Assembly (NCBI GenBank): GCA_025618425.1
Contig: CM046837.1
Span: forward strand, 22,018,351-22,082,350
Reading direction: 5' to 3'
DNA from: Heliocidaris tuberculata
Taxonomy: Eukaryota > Echinodermata > Echinoidea > Camarodonta > Echinometridae
DNA: 64,000 nucleotides
Numbering within the stretch: position 1 is the stretch's first letter; each line of letters opens with the position of its first letter. Shown here in pieces: positions 1-11,187 of the stretch. The position numbers and the translations under genes were made by a program. The notes beneath the pieces are model-generated. The model did not search any database. It was not told where the DNA came from and was given only the letters and a program-made list of their open reading frames with translations.

Positions 1-309
1 CATCTTCCCAGTGGTTTACTGTTTGCATTTCCTTAAATGTTCTCCTCTCAGTCTTTATGTTACTCATGTATATTTAAAAGTAGTGACCATTTAAATGATA
101 AGAAAACAATTCACACAAATCAAGAGCAGTAACGATTGACGTATAATTTTCATGTTATAGTTATTGCATATCGATGCATTTTCGTTAACATGAGAATATT
201 ACTTAGAAGCTAGATGAATTTAACAAAACGACATGACCGACGGCACACATAAATAATTGCAAGGCAAAATCGCAAACAAGACACATTATCAATCGCATTT
301 ATATATAAA

Positions 310-1458
310 CAGGGGCGTCGCCAGCGGGGGGTGTGGGGGTGTGACACCCCATTAAAAATTTCCGTCGGCAAATGCACCACCTCTGTCCACAAAAGAAGGA
401 AGGGAAGGAAAAAGAAAGAGGGAAGAGAAGGGAAAGGAGAAAGAGAAAGAGAAAGGAGAGGGAAGAAAGGAAAAAAGAAGAGAGAGGGAAAAGGGAAAGA
501 AAAGGAAAGAAATTGAAGAAAAAAACTGGAAGCGCTCGCTTGCATCTCTCGCTCGCATTTTAAGTTTCTTAACCACTGCTGGTTATATTGATAATTACTA
601 TTCTATTTAAAGAAAACTGGTTATCTTATGTTTCTGTCTAACTTTAAACTATTCCTCTACTCTTTGAACGTTAGTAATATAACTGTCAGGAAACGAGCGG
701 GAAGGTGACCTAAAAATGATTAATTTTCTGGAGATAAACATCTGTGACCAATAGCCGATTCCTATCATACCGACTATGAGAACGGAAGATGCCGATAAAA
801 CGTACGTTACTTAAATCATGAGAATAGAGTAACTTTACACTAGAACCTGTTCTCAGTGTATATACAAAATTCTTTTTTTTTTCTTCGCCTGCATGCTCGA
901 TACTCTCGCTCGAAAGATCTAGAAACAGAAGGGTTTCGGACGGTAAGCGAGGTGCCAAAACTGAGTCATATTCGGCAGATAGTGGTGTATTTTGATGACG
1001 AAATAACACTTCTACAATGAAAAGGAGTGTATATCTTTCCTCGCTCGCTGCTTCCGCTCGTATAATATTTAGATACAGGATGGTTTCGGAAAGCAAACAA
1101 ATTCGGCGAGTGAGATGACCGAATATTCATGTATGCATATTTTTCTCAATATCTTATAGGCCTATAGTTTATTCTGATGACAATAATACTACTATAAATG
1201 AGCGCGTTTTTCCTCCTCGATCGCTTCGCTTGCTCGCAAAATTTAAAAACAGGGTGGTTCATAATCTAGCAAGAGGCCCCTAAACATTCCATTAAACTAA
1301 TAAATATCAACATCTGCGATATTGCTTGAAAATAATTTCTTGTGCGCAAGAATATTTTAAAAAAATAGAAAATAATTTCTTGGGAGGAGTTTTTATTGGA
1401 ATTAAAATGCAGCATAACAGCTGCCGGCAAATTTAGGTCTTTCACCCCGACGCCCCTG
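310..1458. mobile_element. hAT-like non-autonomous element, 8-bp TSD
   Basis: The left end reads CAGGGGCGTCGCCAGC and the right end, reverse-complemented, CAGGGGCGTCGGGG. The flanking octamers are tatataaa (302-309) and catataaa (1459-1466), 7 of 8 identical, which is the target duplication length of hAT transposons. The 1,149-bp interior has no recognisable transposase. It holds a G-rich block just inside the left end, a purine-rich stretch (390-530) and several copies of a CGCTCGCTCGC-like motif (530-560, 1040, 1220). Long reading frames over the purine block are compositional artefacts. Confidence 0.75.
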
Positions 1459-2520
1459 CATATAAATGTGTCGAACATTCAGTTCCAAACTGATATTCAT
1501 CAAAATTTTTAGTACTTTGCAATGATAAGCTTTCCATGGATTCCGCCCTAGATTAAAATTCCATTCTTTGAGTATGGCTTAAGTGTTAAGGAGGAACTTT
1601 TAAACTCTAAATAGCCTTTATACGAAGATTTCAATAGACTTCCTCTCTCTCTCGCTATTGTGTGAAAAGAACTTGCCACCCTACTCGCTTTCGGATACAA
1701 AGGATCCCCATTGTATTTCAGGACGTAATCTTTAGTACCCGCCCCTGTGTATAGGTTAATGTAATAATGATTCTTAGGTCATACTTAGTATGACCTAAGC
1801 ATTATGTAAGCTAACCCACATCTAAGTATAGACTATTAGCATACTTGAAAATAATCGTTGCACTTTTCATTACTGTAGCCTCATTTTTGCCTTATCATAA
1901 TGTTAATTGAATTTACCAAATCAACACAAAAATACCGGTCATATCACCCCTATAGCCATTCGATCACTGACACCCCCACCCTATGCCTGAGTGACCTAGG
2001 CCAAATCTCTTTGGTCGAAAATCCAAGAGACATAATTCGAGGATTGGTAAGACGGCATCTTTGAAAAGGTGGGAAAAGTGCCAAGTGTCCGCTTGGCGGG
2101 ATGGTATTTTTAATGATTTTGCGATGAGCAATATGATTTCCTTTTCTTATTTTACGTAACTACAGTTTTTAAAAATACAATGTATTTTTACAAAGAAAAA
2201 ACAATTGTTAGAATTTTAAAAATAATATTTGTGGCAAAAATAGTCAGTTTTGACTAATTGCCAAATAAAAACAAATAAGAACAACATCAACAACTTAAAA
2301 GCTTCCAAGTATCAATGATTACATGCAGCAGACGCGCCCGAAGCAGTTTGGGATTGGGGGGGGGGGGGGTTGGGGCAAACATTCAAGGGGACTCACCCAG
2401 GCACCTGGGTTATCAGATTTTCGGGGTCTTCTTTTCCTTAAAAATTCTCTGACAAACACATTTAAAAAAAAAAAAAGGTATCACTTTTTTTTCGGTCTAC
2501 TTTTTCCCCCCCCCCTCCTG
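1459..2520. other. No gene seen; contains a perfect palindrome
   Basis: No exon with splice signals was found. A perfect palindrome with 13-bp arms and a 1-nt centre lies at 1773-1799 and extends imperfectly outward. From about 2395 the sequence belongs to a dispersed repeat whose phrase about TTCTCTGACAAACA recurs at 57200-57235. It ends in a poly-C run. Confidence 0.5.
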
Positions 2521-2940
2521 CGCCTATGACATGCAGCATATAGTTTAGACGTAGTAAACCCTGTGTGGAGAAATGAATGTGATAAAAATTTAACTGCTCA
2601 AAAACTACAGAGTATAGAAGATACTCTGTAGTAAACTGTATAACTGTGTATAACTGTGGAGACAGAGGCGGCGCTCCCGATGGGGAAGGGGGCACATTGC
2701 CCCCACTTTATCAAGTACCCATATGTACTAAAAGTGACCTTTGGGGGGGGGGGCGAAAATGCATTTTGCCCCCCCCAACTTTTTCGTTTGGGGGGGGGCA
2801 ACCCCCCCCCCCCTGCCCCCGCTTCCTGCGCCTATGACATGCAGCATATAGTTTAGACGTAGTAAACCCTGTGTGGAGAAACGAATGTGATAAAAATTTA
2901 ACTGCTCAAAAACTACAGAGTATAGAAGAAGAGAATTAGA
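2521..2940 (+). repeat. Direct repeat pair, 308-bp spacing
   Basis: About 100 bp beginning CGCCTATGACATGCAGC at 2521 recurs almost unchanged at 2829. Between the copies lie a TATAACTGTG repeat and a G/C-homopolymer block (2655-2828) resembling the one at 3405-3470. This looks like a tandem duplication of a poly-G element together with its flank. Confidence 0.75.
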
Positions 2941-3126
2941 TTCACAAGTTTTTCATTTCTAAAACATGATTATGCTACGTTTACATTATGTTCCCGGCGT
3001 CCACGGCAGCCCAGTTTGCTAGAAACGTAGTGTGCTATGGGATTTTTGCCATTTTCCCTTCCTAATTCAAGTTTAGTTATGCTACGTTTATACTTTGTTC
3101 CCGGCGGCCACGGCAGCCCCGTTTCA

Positions 3127-4472
3127 CAGGGGCGTCGATCCTGGGGGGGGGGGGGAACAGTTGCCCCCCAAGAAAATATTGGTGGGGCAAATATATCGTT
3201 TTGACCGCCCCCCCCAATAATTCCTGAGATGTAAAAAAAATAAATAAATAAATAAATTAGGATAAATGATGCAAAAATCGGGAAATGAAACCTTCCAAAC
3301 AATGAAATACAATGGGTATTACACGATCAGACTTCAATTTCGCCGCGCGCTCCGCGCGCAAATTCTCTTACTAGTATTTTCCGTGCTTCATGTATAACTG
3401 TGGAGACAGAGGCGGCGCTCCCGAGGGGGGAAGGGAGCACAGTGCCCCCACTTTATCAAATACCCAAATGTACTAAAAGCGACCTTTTTCTTTCTAACAA
3501 GCACCCTTCCCCTTCTGATAAGTGCCCTTTTCTCTCCTTCTGATCAGTGCCCCCTTTCCATATCTGATATTTGCCTCCTTAATTCTCTAATATGTGCAAG
3601 TTTTCTCTTCTCATAAGTGCCCCCTTTCACCTCTTATAAGTGCCCGTTTTCACCTCTGATAAGTGCCCTTTCCTCTTCTGATAAATGCCCCCTTTTACAT
3701 AATTATATTTCCCACTGTTTCTTACAAGGAGAGCCACATCTAGCTTCAAAGAATCGGCGCGGCTTCAGTAACAGCTACCCATATTACTACAACTACATTG
3801 TAAGACAGTGGGGCCGGATGCAAGAGGGGCACAATGCCTATCAATAACCCCCCCCCCCCTCCCCCAAGCAAATTAAGGAATGCACATTCCGCTTGCTCGC
3901 TCTTATACTGAAATCAAGCAGATCGCATAAAGTATGTTGATTTGATATCGATGTAATCCTAAATCATTCGACATTCCCTCAAATTAATTTGCCGTTGCCA
4001 TTTTCAATTCACTACATCGCTGTAAATAATGCACAAGCAAAGGACTTCAGCAGTAAAAAAAAATGTCTGAATTTCTTCGCTCGCTCGCATATGAATCATT
4101 AGACGATCACACACGACTGCATATTGGAGAAGCGGAAAAAGTGTCCATTTAGAACCACAATGAAAATGAAGAAGATGATGCTAAATAACGTTAATTAGAA
4201 TGCAGGGTAATACCAATGTCACAAAATGGTCCTTTTTTTTTTTTTTTTGCTTTATGTTCACCCCTTGTAGTTGCCCCCTTTCCCCCAAATGCCCTTTTTG
4301 CTGGTGCCCCCATTTTTTAAAGACGCTCCGCAGCCCCCTCCCCCTCTCCCCACAGCGTGGAGAAGCTGGTAGTTAAGAGGCGTTAAAAAAATCATGTGCG
4401 AAATGAACATCGTTACGTTAGGCTATCTTGCCCCCCCCCCCCCCCCATCCGAAAAACGGATCGACGCCCCTG
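3127..4472. mobile_element. hAT-like non-autonomous element with perfect 8-bp TSD
   Basis: The left terminus CAGGGGCGTCGATCC is matched by the inverted right terminus at 4458-4472. The flanking octamers are identical (ccgtttca at 3119-3126 and 4473-4480). The 1,346-bp body has no transposase frame that I recognise. It contains a second element start at about 3405, a degenerate GATAAGTGCCC array (3480-3710), two CGCTCGCTCGC-type motifs (3890, 4075) and poly-C runs. It interrupts a foldback unit, which dates it as the younger insertion. Confidence 0.85.
3480..3715 (+). repeat. Degenerate ~21-25-bp array, TTCTGATAAGTGCCC
   Basis: Roughly nine imperfect units of the form CCTYTTCTGATAAGTGCCCCCTTT. 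The same unit array recurs at 10425-10830 (plus) and, reverse-complemented, at 7240-7415. It is therefore internal to a dispersed element family and not a local satellite. Confidence 0.75.
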
Positions 4473-5183
4473 CCGTTTCAGGCCACCGTGGACAAAACGG
4501 GATAAGCGTGAGACAACGCGATGGAACGGGACAGGCAAACTTGACGTTCCGTGATTGTCGTGGATGCCAGGACCTAACACAACTTGAATTAGGAGGGTGG
4601 GGGGGGGGGGGGGGAATGGCCAAAATATCACGGCACACTAAGTTTCGGGCAAACGAGGCTGCCCTGGCCGCCGGGAACATAATGTAAACGTAGCATTACA
4701 TTATGTTCCCCGGCGGCCACGGCAGCCCCTTTTGCCCAAAACGTAGTGTGCCGTAATATTTTAGCCATTTCCCCCCTCCTAATTCAAGTTGTGTTAGGTC
4801 CTGGCATCCACGGCAATCACGGCCTGTCAAGTTTGCCTGTCCCGTCCCATCGCGTTGTCTCACGTTCATCCCGTTTTGTCCACGGTGGCCTGAAACTCAT
4901 CAAACCTTTCCCACTACATGCCGTGGCCGCCGGGAACATAGTGTAAACGCAGCATACACGTAGCATCAGGTCCTGATATCCACGGCAATCACGGCCTGTC
5001 ACGTTTGCCCGTCCCGTCCCGTCCCATCGCGTTTTCTCACGTCCATCCCGTTTTGTCCACGGTGGCCTGAAACGGGGCTGCAGTGGCCGCCGGGAACATA
5101 GTGTAAACGCAGCATTAGCCATAGCACTAAATGGATGCTGATGTCATGTTAGTCATGAGAAATAGAAATTCCTAAACAAGCGC

Positions 5184-5209
5184 GGGGGGGGGGGGGGGGG
5201 GGGGGGGGG
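5184..5209 (+). repeat. Poly-G tract, ~26 nt
   Basis: An uninterrupted G run after GCGC; one of the longest of many G or C homopolymers in the window. Such runs are prone to length error in assemblies. Confidence 0.9.
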
Positions 5210-5533
5210 CAAAGGTTACTTTAGATTAAAAGTAATAAAGTTCACTTCTGGTCATGCAATTACCTTGTCAAAGAAACTGCATGTAGTGGGGAAAGGTTTG
5301 ATGAGTAATGGTGCACACTCTTTGAAATTTCCAAAATAAGAAGAAAGTTATACTTGGCCTTTTTGTGTCATTTATGTATGATTAATGTTCTGTTGAATTG
5401 TAAACTTTGAAGGTAAAAATAAATCCTCTAACGTGGCAAAGAAAAAAAAATGTCCACCATGTCTCCCCCACCCCCTCCCCCTATCTCCATCTCTTTCTCT
5501 CTCTCTCTTTCTCCCCCCCCCCCTCCTCTTTCT

Positions 5534-5579
<46 letters not shown>

Positions 5580-6780
5580 ATCCAGTCACACAGCCCCAAA
5601 GAAAGTAAGTCATTCGGGCTGAGATCTGGTGAGCTGGGAGGCCATTTGACGGGGTGGTTTGTTATGATGACTCTGCTGTCGAAGAGTTCTCACATGAAAG
5701 AAGTCATGTTTAAATTTCTATTCACTCTCATTGAGAGATTTGGTGAAAGAAACATAACAAAGAACATAAAAAGAAATGCAAATTGAACCATCGCGTTCCA
5801 AGGCAAGATTGCTGCATCCTTACAATTCTTGACCATTTATTCTGCGCAACTCGGTTTTGACATTGAATTTTAAACTCTTCTTGCTCGTCGCTGCGTGACC
5901 CTTTCGCATTGTATGAGGTATCAAAAGAAAGAAGAAAAAACTGAACTTTATTATGGTGCATATGATATTTCATGAACTGTTTCATACCACCGGAAAAATA
6001 ACTGACCGTCTCGGTTTCCTTTTTCCTGGGACGCACTGTCTAAATCTATATTCTATAATTTTTGCTTTACAAATAACCGGACGACAAGCATATTCAGACA
6101 GATGTCACAAAAAAGTAACGTACTTTATTTTAAAATAAAAAAGGAAAACATACAAGGAGACACAAATGAACTTTCAAAACAAACTATAAAATGTTCATAT
6201 AGGCTACAAGGTTGAATGCAGAAAGGATGAAGTGAACTTTTAAATAACAGAGTGATGCAGTCCAGAGTATAAGATATATATATCTTCTTTTTTTTGGGGG
6301 GGGGGGGGGAGAAAACGGGATGGAAGATTTAAAAAGAAATATATGTTTTTTTCAAGTATCTCAGTCATACAATTTTCTATTCGTTGTTTACACAGTGCTG
6401 ACACAAGATTGTGGTATTCAATAAAAAGCATCTTTGAAAGTCTGAAAAAAATCAATTAATCATATCAAAAGTTTATAGTTTGGCTACAAAGCATTAATAC
6501 ATGTACATACGTAAGATTCATCATGAATATCAATGTAAGAATGCTGTGCAAAGACTGGAGCACTAATTATGATATATTATTACGAAAATTAAGTATGAAT
6601 TCTTTAGAGAATAGACGAAAATACCTCCGCCTTGTGTTTTATTTTATGCTTGTTAATGGTTCAATAGATAGGTGCACACCTGCAAACAGAATTGGAAGAA
6701 ACGATCATAATCTAAAAGGATTCGGTAACTTTGTGGAGGCTTCATTTAATAAATTGTTGAATTTTGATATCTGACTACAT
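5210..6780. other. No gene seen; CT microsatellite at 5485-5578
   Basis: The interval contains a (CT)n/(C)n low-complexity block (5485-5578), a poly-G run at 6296-6309 and otherwise AT-rich sequence. The longest open frames have no recognisable domain and no convincing splice sites. Confidence 0.5.
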
Positions 6781-6784
6781 CGAC

Positions 6785-7080
6785 TGAGCAGATGTCAGCG
6801 GAGCAGTTGTCGCGGAGGAATTATCGCTCGATCGCATCAAATGTCGACGGAGCAATTGTCGCAGAAGCAATTGTCACATATATTCATTTTTTATCAACAG
6901 AGCAATTGTCGCGGAGCAACTGTCGCTCGATCGGAGCAAATGTCGGCGGAGCAATTGTCGCATATATTCATTTTTATCGATGGAGCAGTTGTCGCGGAGT
7001 AATTGTCGCTTGATCGGAGCAAATGTCGACGGAGCAAATGTCGCAGGGGCAATTGTCGCCGGAGCAAATGTCGGTTCCCG
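6785..7080 (+). repeat. 15-bp minisatellite, GGAGCAATTGTCGCN
   Basis: About 16-18 imperfect copies of GGAGCAAWTGTCGMN. They are arranged in a higher-order ~110-bp period that includes CATATATTCATTTTTATC at 6877 and 6959. The unit is a multiple of three without stops, so several frames stay open; these are not evidence of protein coding. Confidence 0.85.
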
Positions 7081-7216
7081 CCCGCTATTGTCGACCACTG
7101 TCAATTCCGGATTATCGCTTCTGTCGACGATCGTCAACAGAAATCACGTACAAAAAATATAGCCTTTGAAATAATCCAGCATCTATGGATTTTCATAATG
7201 CACAGTGCAAAGGGTT
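7075..7216. mobile_element. Short copy of the TTAA-flanked element
   Basis: The start (CCCGCTATTGTCGACC) and the end (ATAATGCACAGTGCAAAGGG followed by TTAA) match the two ends of the 525-bp element at 45961-46485, with the middle missing. The right edge, read inward, is TTAA then CCCTTTGCACTGTGCATT, which resembles piggyBac-type termini (TTAA target, CCC start). The left boundary merges with the adjacent minisatellite. Confidence 0.65.
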
Positions 7217-7239
7217 AATTAGACGAAAGCAAGGGCTAT

Positions 7240-7450
7240 CAGCTTTTAAAAGGGGCACTCATGTATGAGGTCAAAATGGCCACTTATCAGAACGTGAAAA
7301 GGGAACTTATTAGAAAGAAAAAAGAGCAGTATACGAAGGAAAAGAGGCACTTATCAGCTATGAAAAGGGGCACTTCTCATAGATAAAAAAGGACACTTTA
7401 AGGGTACTTGAAAAATTAGGGACACTGTGCCCCCCCCCCCGGTGTGCCGC
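7240..7450 (-). repeat. Inverted copy of the GATAAGTGCCC element
   Basis: Repeated AAAAGGGGCACTTATCAG-type units, the reverse complement of the array at 3480-3715, end in a poly-C run and GTGTGCCGCCTCTG. The latter is the inverse of the CAGAGGCGGCGCTCC start seen at 2663 and 3409. Confidence 0.7.
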
Positions 7451-7483
7451 CTCTGCTAGTTACTACATTCTCATGATTTTAGT

Positions 7484-7486
<3 letters not shown>

Positions 7487-7576
<90 letters not shown>
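7487..7576 (+). repeat. (TA)n microsatellite
   Basis: About 90 bp of alternating TA with one phase break. Confidence 0.95.
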
Positions 7577-7581
<5 letters not shown>

Positions 7582-7780
7582 AAAGGGGGACCCAGGGAAA
7601 TCATGTCCTTTCAGCAACATTTCTCTGTACAAAATAAAATGCAGAGCACTTTGTGATTCAGATTTAAAATGCCTATGTCGGGTCATTTGAACTCCCTTCA
7701 GCAAGTGCTTCTAAATTAGAAGTCAATTTCACATATACATGTACTTGGGTTGCCATAATGATGTATTATGTATTTGTTAC

Positions 7781-9977
7781 CAGTGTTGTAGTCAAGGCCC
7801 AAACCCTCAAGGCATTGACTAGCAAGGCCAAGGTCAAGGCCAAGGCTTTGGCCCTCAAGGCCTATAGGCTAAGGCCAAGGCTTGAAACCTCAAGGCCAAT
7901 GCCAAGGCCAAGGCATTGGTAAAGAAAGGAGGGGGGGGGGCATGGAACATAAAAAAGAGGTTCACATACAAAAAGAAGGCAGGCAGAGACGTCGCTGAAC
8001 ATCTTGAATGGGGGATGTGATACCCAAATTTGCTGACATATTTTAGGGTGTGACACCCTAATTTGCAGACAAAAATGCTGCAACCTAATCTGCTCCCCCC
8101 CCCCTCATATAATAATAAAAGAATATCGCAGATGCAGAAATCTTGATTATACGGGGCTAATTTTGACAAGGGACGGGCTGACCCTTTTGCCCAAATATCA
8201 GTTCTTCAGTTTGTAATTTTTTGGAGATCGCATAGCGAGCGATCAAATAAAAAAAAAAATTGTTGTAAAATGTACAGAAGTTACATACGGAAGTTACATA
8301 ATTATCCTGGAACCTCGCTATTCGAATATAAAGTGGTGGTTGGCCGAATATCAGAACTTTGAAAATCCTAAAGGGGTGGGGGGGGGGGGGGGAGAGTTGC
8401 AACCTATTCTGAAGGGGACTCCTTTTGTCCGAACAATAACTTTCCAGTGTTTTTGTGAGCAAGCGAAGGAAGCGAGCAAAAAAAAGTGGCCAGTTTTTCC
8501 TTCTTTTTCGTTCCTTCCCTTTTCCTTTCACTCTTTTCTTTGGTTTTTCTTTTCCTTTACTTTGCCTTTTCATTTTCCCCCTTTTCAAAAAATATGTATT
8601 CATTTTCATACCCCCCCCCCCTCCTTTTCATGACCTACTGTTTGTATATGTATTGTTGTCTTCCTGGACATAAATAGCTCGTAAAATACTTTTTAAAGGA
8701 ATACATGTATATTATGGAGCAAAGCAACGAGAATTACATTTTTTCTCCCAATATTTTGAACCCTTTAACCCTTACTGGTACTGGGCTATTTGAAGCTCTT
8801 CTCCGACTGGGGAAGGGGATAAGAGGCCCCCCCCCCCCCCCCTGATCTCTGCCGCGACATGACCGATCGGCGTTAAATTTTGCACTGACTTCGAAAATCA
8901 CGTAAAGAGCACATGTCCATCATTATCTTTATGCAAATTATTATTTTTTTAAATCTAATCTTATAATTTATGCAAATTATATGCAGAAACATACATTTTG
9001 CATTATAATCAAGTAAATAAAGACCTTGCAAATAAAATTTTAATGCAAGAAGTTCTTTCTAAACCTTAAAACATTATTACATAAGAATTCTTATGTATTC
9101 TATTGTTTTTCGAATTTCATACTTCTTTGTTTTTCAGCTTTAACATTTTTTATTGTTTATTTTCAGAGACCACTATATCAGAATGTTATCTGAAGCAATA
9201 TTCAGTTAGAATAAATGAAAATTAAAGCTTAAAGAAGAAATCTTAGGTGATAAAGGAGAAAAATGGGAATATGTATTTAGTTTTGTACACAAAACTCAGA
9301 AATTCTCCGTTTTCAGGCTTACATGAGGTCACAAAAGGTCATGTGGGTCAGTGACATGACCGATTTTTCGTAAACAAGGTTTCAAAATATATGCAAGACT
9401 TGAAAGAAAACAGGCAGAAAGTGGCGTGGTGTGAAATGGAGCGGTTCGAAATGCACGGCAGACTTTGTCGAAGGGGGAGGGGGCACCGAGCCTTTGACCG
9501 AATTCACAAAAAAAATGCAAATACTTTGTTCAAACTTAATATTTATATTCACAGAAAAGAAATGCAAGTACAATTGTTCCAGTCTTGACCTGTATTTCAT
9601 ACGGTACAACTGTCATCATCATCATCATCATCATCATGATCATCATTTTGTCGTATTAACCTAAATATTTGTTACATGAATTCATTTCCCAAGTCTGTTA
9701 TGATTAGATCTTGTATTAGCTAGAATGTACATGACTCCTGCACAAACAACCAAAATGTTTTAAAATTTTACTTGCAAAAATAGGAAAGTTCCATATGCCT
9801 TGAAAATGCCTTGAAAATGCCTTGAAAATGCCTTGAGATTTATAGGCTTGGAGCCCCTCAAGGCAAGGCCAAGGCATGCCAAAGGTAAAGGCATTCAAGT
9901 CCAAGGCCAAGGCATTGAAAAAACTGACCTTAAGGCGCCTTAAGGCCAAGGCCGAGCATCAAGGCACTACAACACTG
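7781..9977. mobile_element. 2.2-kb TIR element with AAGGCC-repeat ends
   Basis: The terminus CAGTGTTGTAGTCAAGGCC at 7781 is answered by its inverse, ending CACTACAACACTG at 9977. CAGTGTTG is a usual hAT start. Just inside each end lies a degenerate array of CAAGGCCAAGGC units (7790-7920; 9780-9960). Flanks share ttac (7777-7780 and 9978-9981), shorter than the expected 8 bp. The interior contains other repeats, including a block at 8820-9245 that recurs at 34640-35090, and a (CAT)n run near 9614-9645. No transposase was recognised. Confidence 0.7.
8820..9245 (+). repeat. Dispersed repeat, partner at 34640-35090
   Basis: After a poly-C run, the text from the GATCTCTGCCGCGACATGAC region through the TAAACCTTAAAACATT region is paralogous to 34655-35060, in the same order and orientation. 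Confidence 0.7.
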
Positions 9978-10424
9978 TTACATGAACTGGATGGGATTGT
10001 ATAGGTGTTATTTTAAGCATGATACACAGTAATGATCAATTATTTATTATTTATTTATTTATATTTATTATTCGTGTTTTATTTATGACATATAAAAAGC
10101 AATGTGGAGGGTAGTCCGATTCAGTTATGAAATTCCCCTTTTGGAAAGCTCGTTATAATTATGAAAGGACTTTTTTCACCACGAATAGGAATGATAGTAG
10201 GAAAGTAAGTAATTGTTAACATGATTGTTAATGAAATGACTGTTAAATTGTCTTTTTCTCCTTCATTACTGTTCATGATTCATTTCTCTTCCTTTTCCCT
10301 TTCTCCTTCTTCTCTTTCTCTCTCTCTCTGTCCATTTGATTGGGGGGAGGAGGGTACGTGCCCCACCCTCTACGCCGTAGTTACGCCACTGCCCATTTCT
10401 CCTTCTGTTTAATAGCGTGCGAAA
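9978..10424. other. No gene seen
   Basis: AT-rich sequence with an ATTTATTT-type run (10040-10090), a CT-rich patch (10285-10335) and a repeat boundary TACGCCACTGCC at 10381 that recurs near 11391. Nothing coding was recognised. Confidence 0.5.
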
Positions 10425-11187
10425 AGTGCACCTTCTGTTTTTAGGTAAGTGTCCCTTTCCATTCGGGCAAGTGCCCTTTTTTCAAATTTGATTCAGGCCC
10501 ATTTGATTTCTGATAAGTGCCACTTTTTCCTTAGTAAGTGCCATTTGTCCTTGCGACAATTGCCCTTTAACACTTCTGATAAGTGCCCCCTTCACCTTTA
10601 TTACAGTAAGTGTCTTAAATTTCTCAAAAGATCAATATAATTACGATAACGGTTCTCATGCTCTTGATACCATTACAGTATCATTTCACTTCAAATATAT
10701 TATATAGTGCAATTCTCCTTCTGATGAGTGTTCCCTTCAAATATAGATGCCCCTATACCTCTGAATAGCGCCCTTTTCTTTCTAGTGCCATTTTCCCCTC
10801 TTTTAGATATCCCTTTTCACCTATGGAAAGTGCCCTAAAATCAGTAAAAAAAAATTTAAAAAAGAGCCAAAGAATCATTATAGGCTTATAACAGATTCCC
10901 TTGATACCAGTCTTGGATCAAGGATTTTTATTTTCTGACAATTTTCTGACATTCTCCTTCTGATGAGTGTTCCCTTCAAATATAGATGCCCCTATACCTC
11001 TGAATAGCGCCCCTTTTCTTTCTTGTGCCATTTTCCCCTCTTTTAGATATCCCTTTTCACCTCTGGAAAGTACCCTAAAATCATTTGAAAAAAAAAAAGA
11101 AGAAAGAAAGAAAACCAAAGAATCATATAGGCTTATAACAGATTCCCTTGATACCAGTCTTGGATCCAGGTTTTTTATTTTCTGACA
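10425..11187 (+). repeat. GATAAGTGCCC array with a 239-bp tandem duplication
   Basis: Degenerate GATAAGTGCCC-type units run from 10425 to about 10830. The block starting ATTCTCCTTCTGATGAGTG at 10712 is repeated at 10951, period 239 bp. The two copies match closely down to TTATTTTCTGACAA and differ mainly in the length of A-rich stretches. Confidence 0.85.

Larger units (their letters stand above)
2978..5125. repeat. Foldback complex of inverted repeats
   Basis: Units ending in GCTACGTTTACAYTATGTTC and continuing CCGGCGGCCACGGCAGCC occur in both orientations at 2978, 3076, 4640-4690 (inverted), 4692, 4910-4955 (inverted) and 5080-5115 (inverted). The block 4473-4575 (GGCCACCGTGGACAAAACGG and onward) is the inverse of 4800-4895. 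The result is a long palindrome centred near 4690. The unit at 3076 is interrupted by the hAT-like insertion at 3127-4472; joining the two sides restores a continuous unit. Confidence 0.75.

Noticed and set aside
331..576. Lysine/glutamate-rich and serine/phenylalanine-rich frames on both strands
   Set aside because: They arise from a purine-rich low-complexity block inside the hAT-like element; no domain, no splice context.
5372..5622. RE-repeat and serine/leucine-repeat frames
   Set aside because: Translations of a (CT)n microsatellite.
6785..7080. CRISPR-like array of short repeats
   Set aside because: There are no unique spacers; it is a 15-bp tandem minisatellite in a eukaryotic genome.
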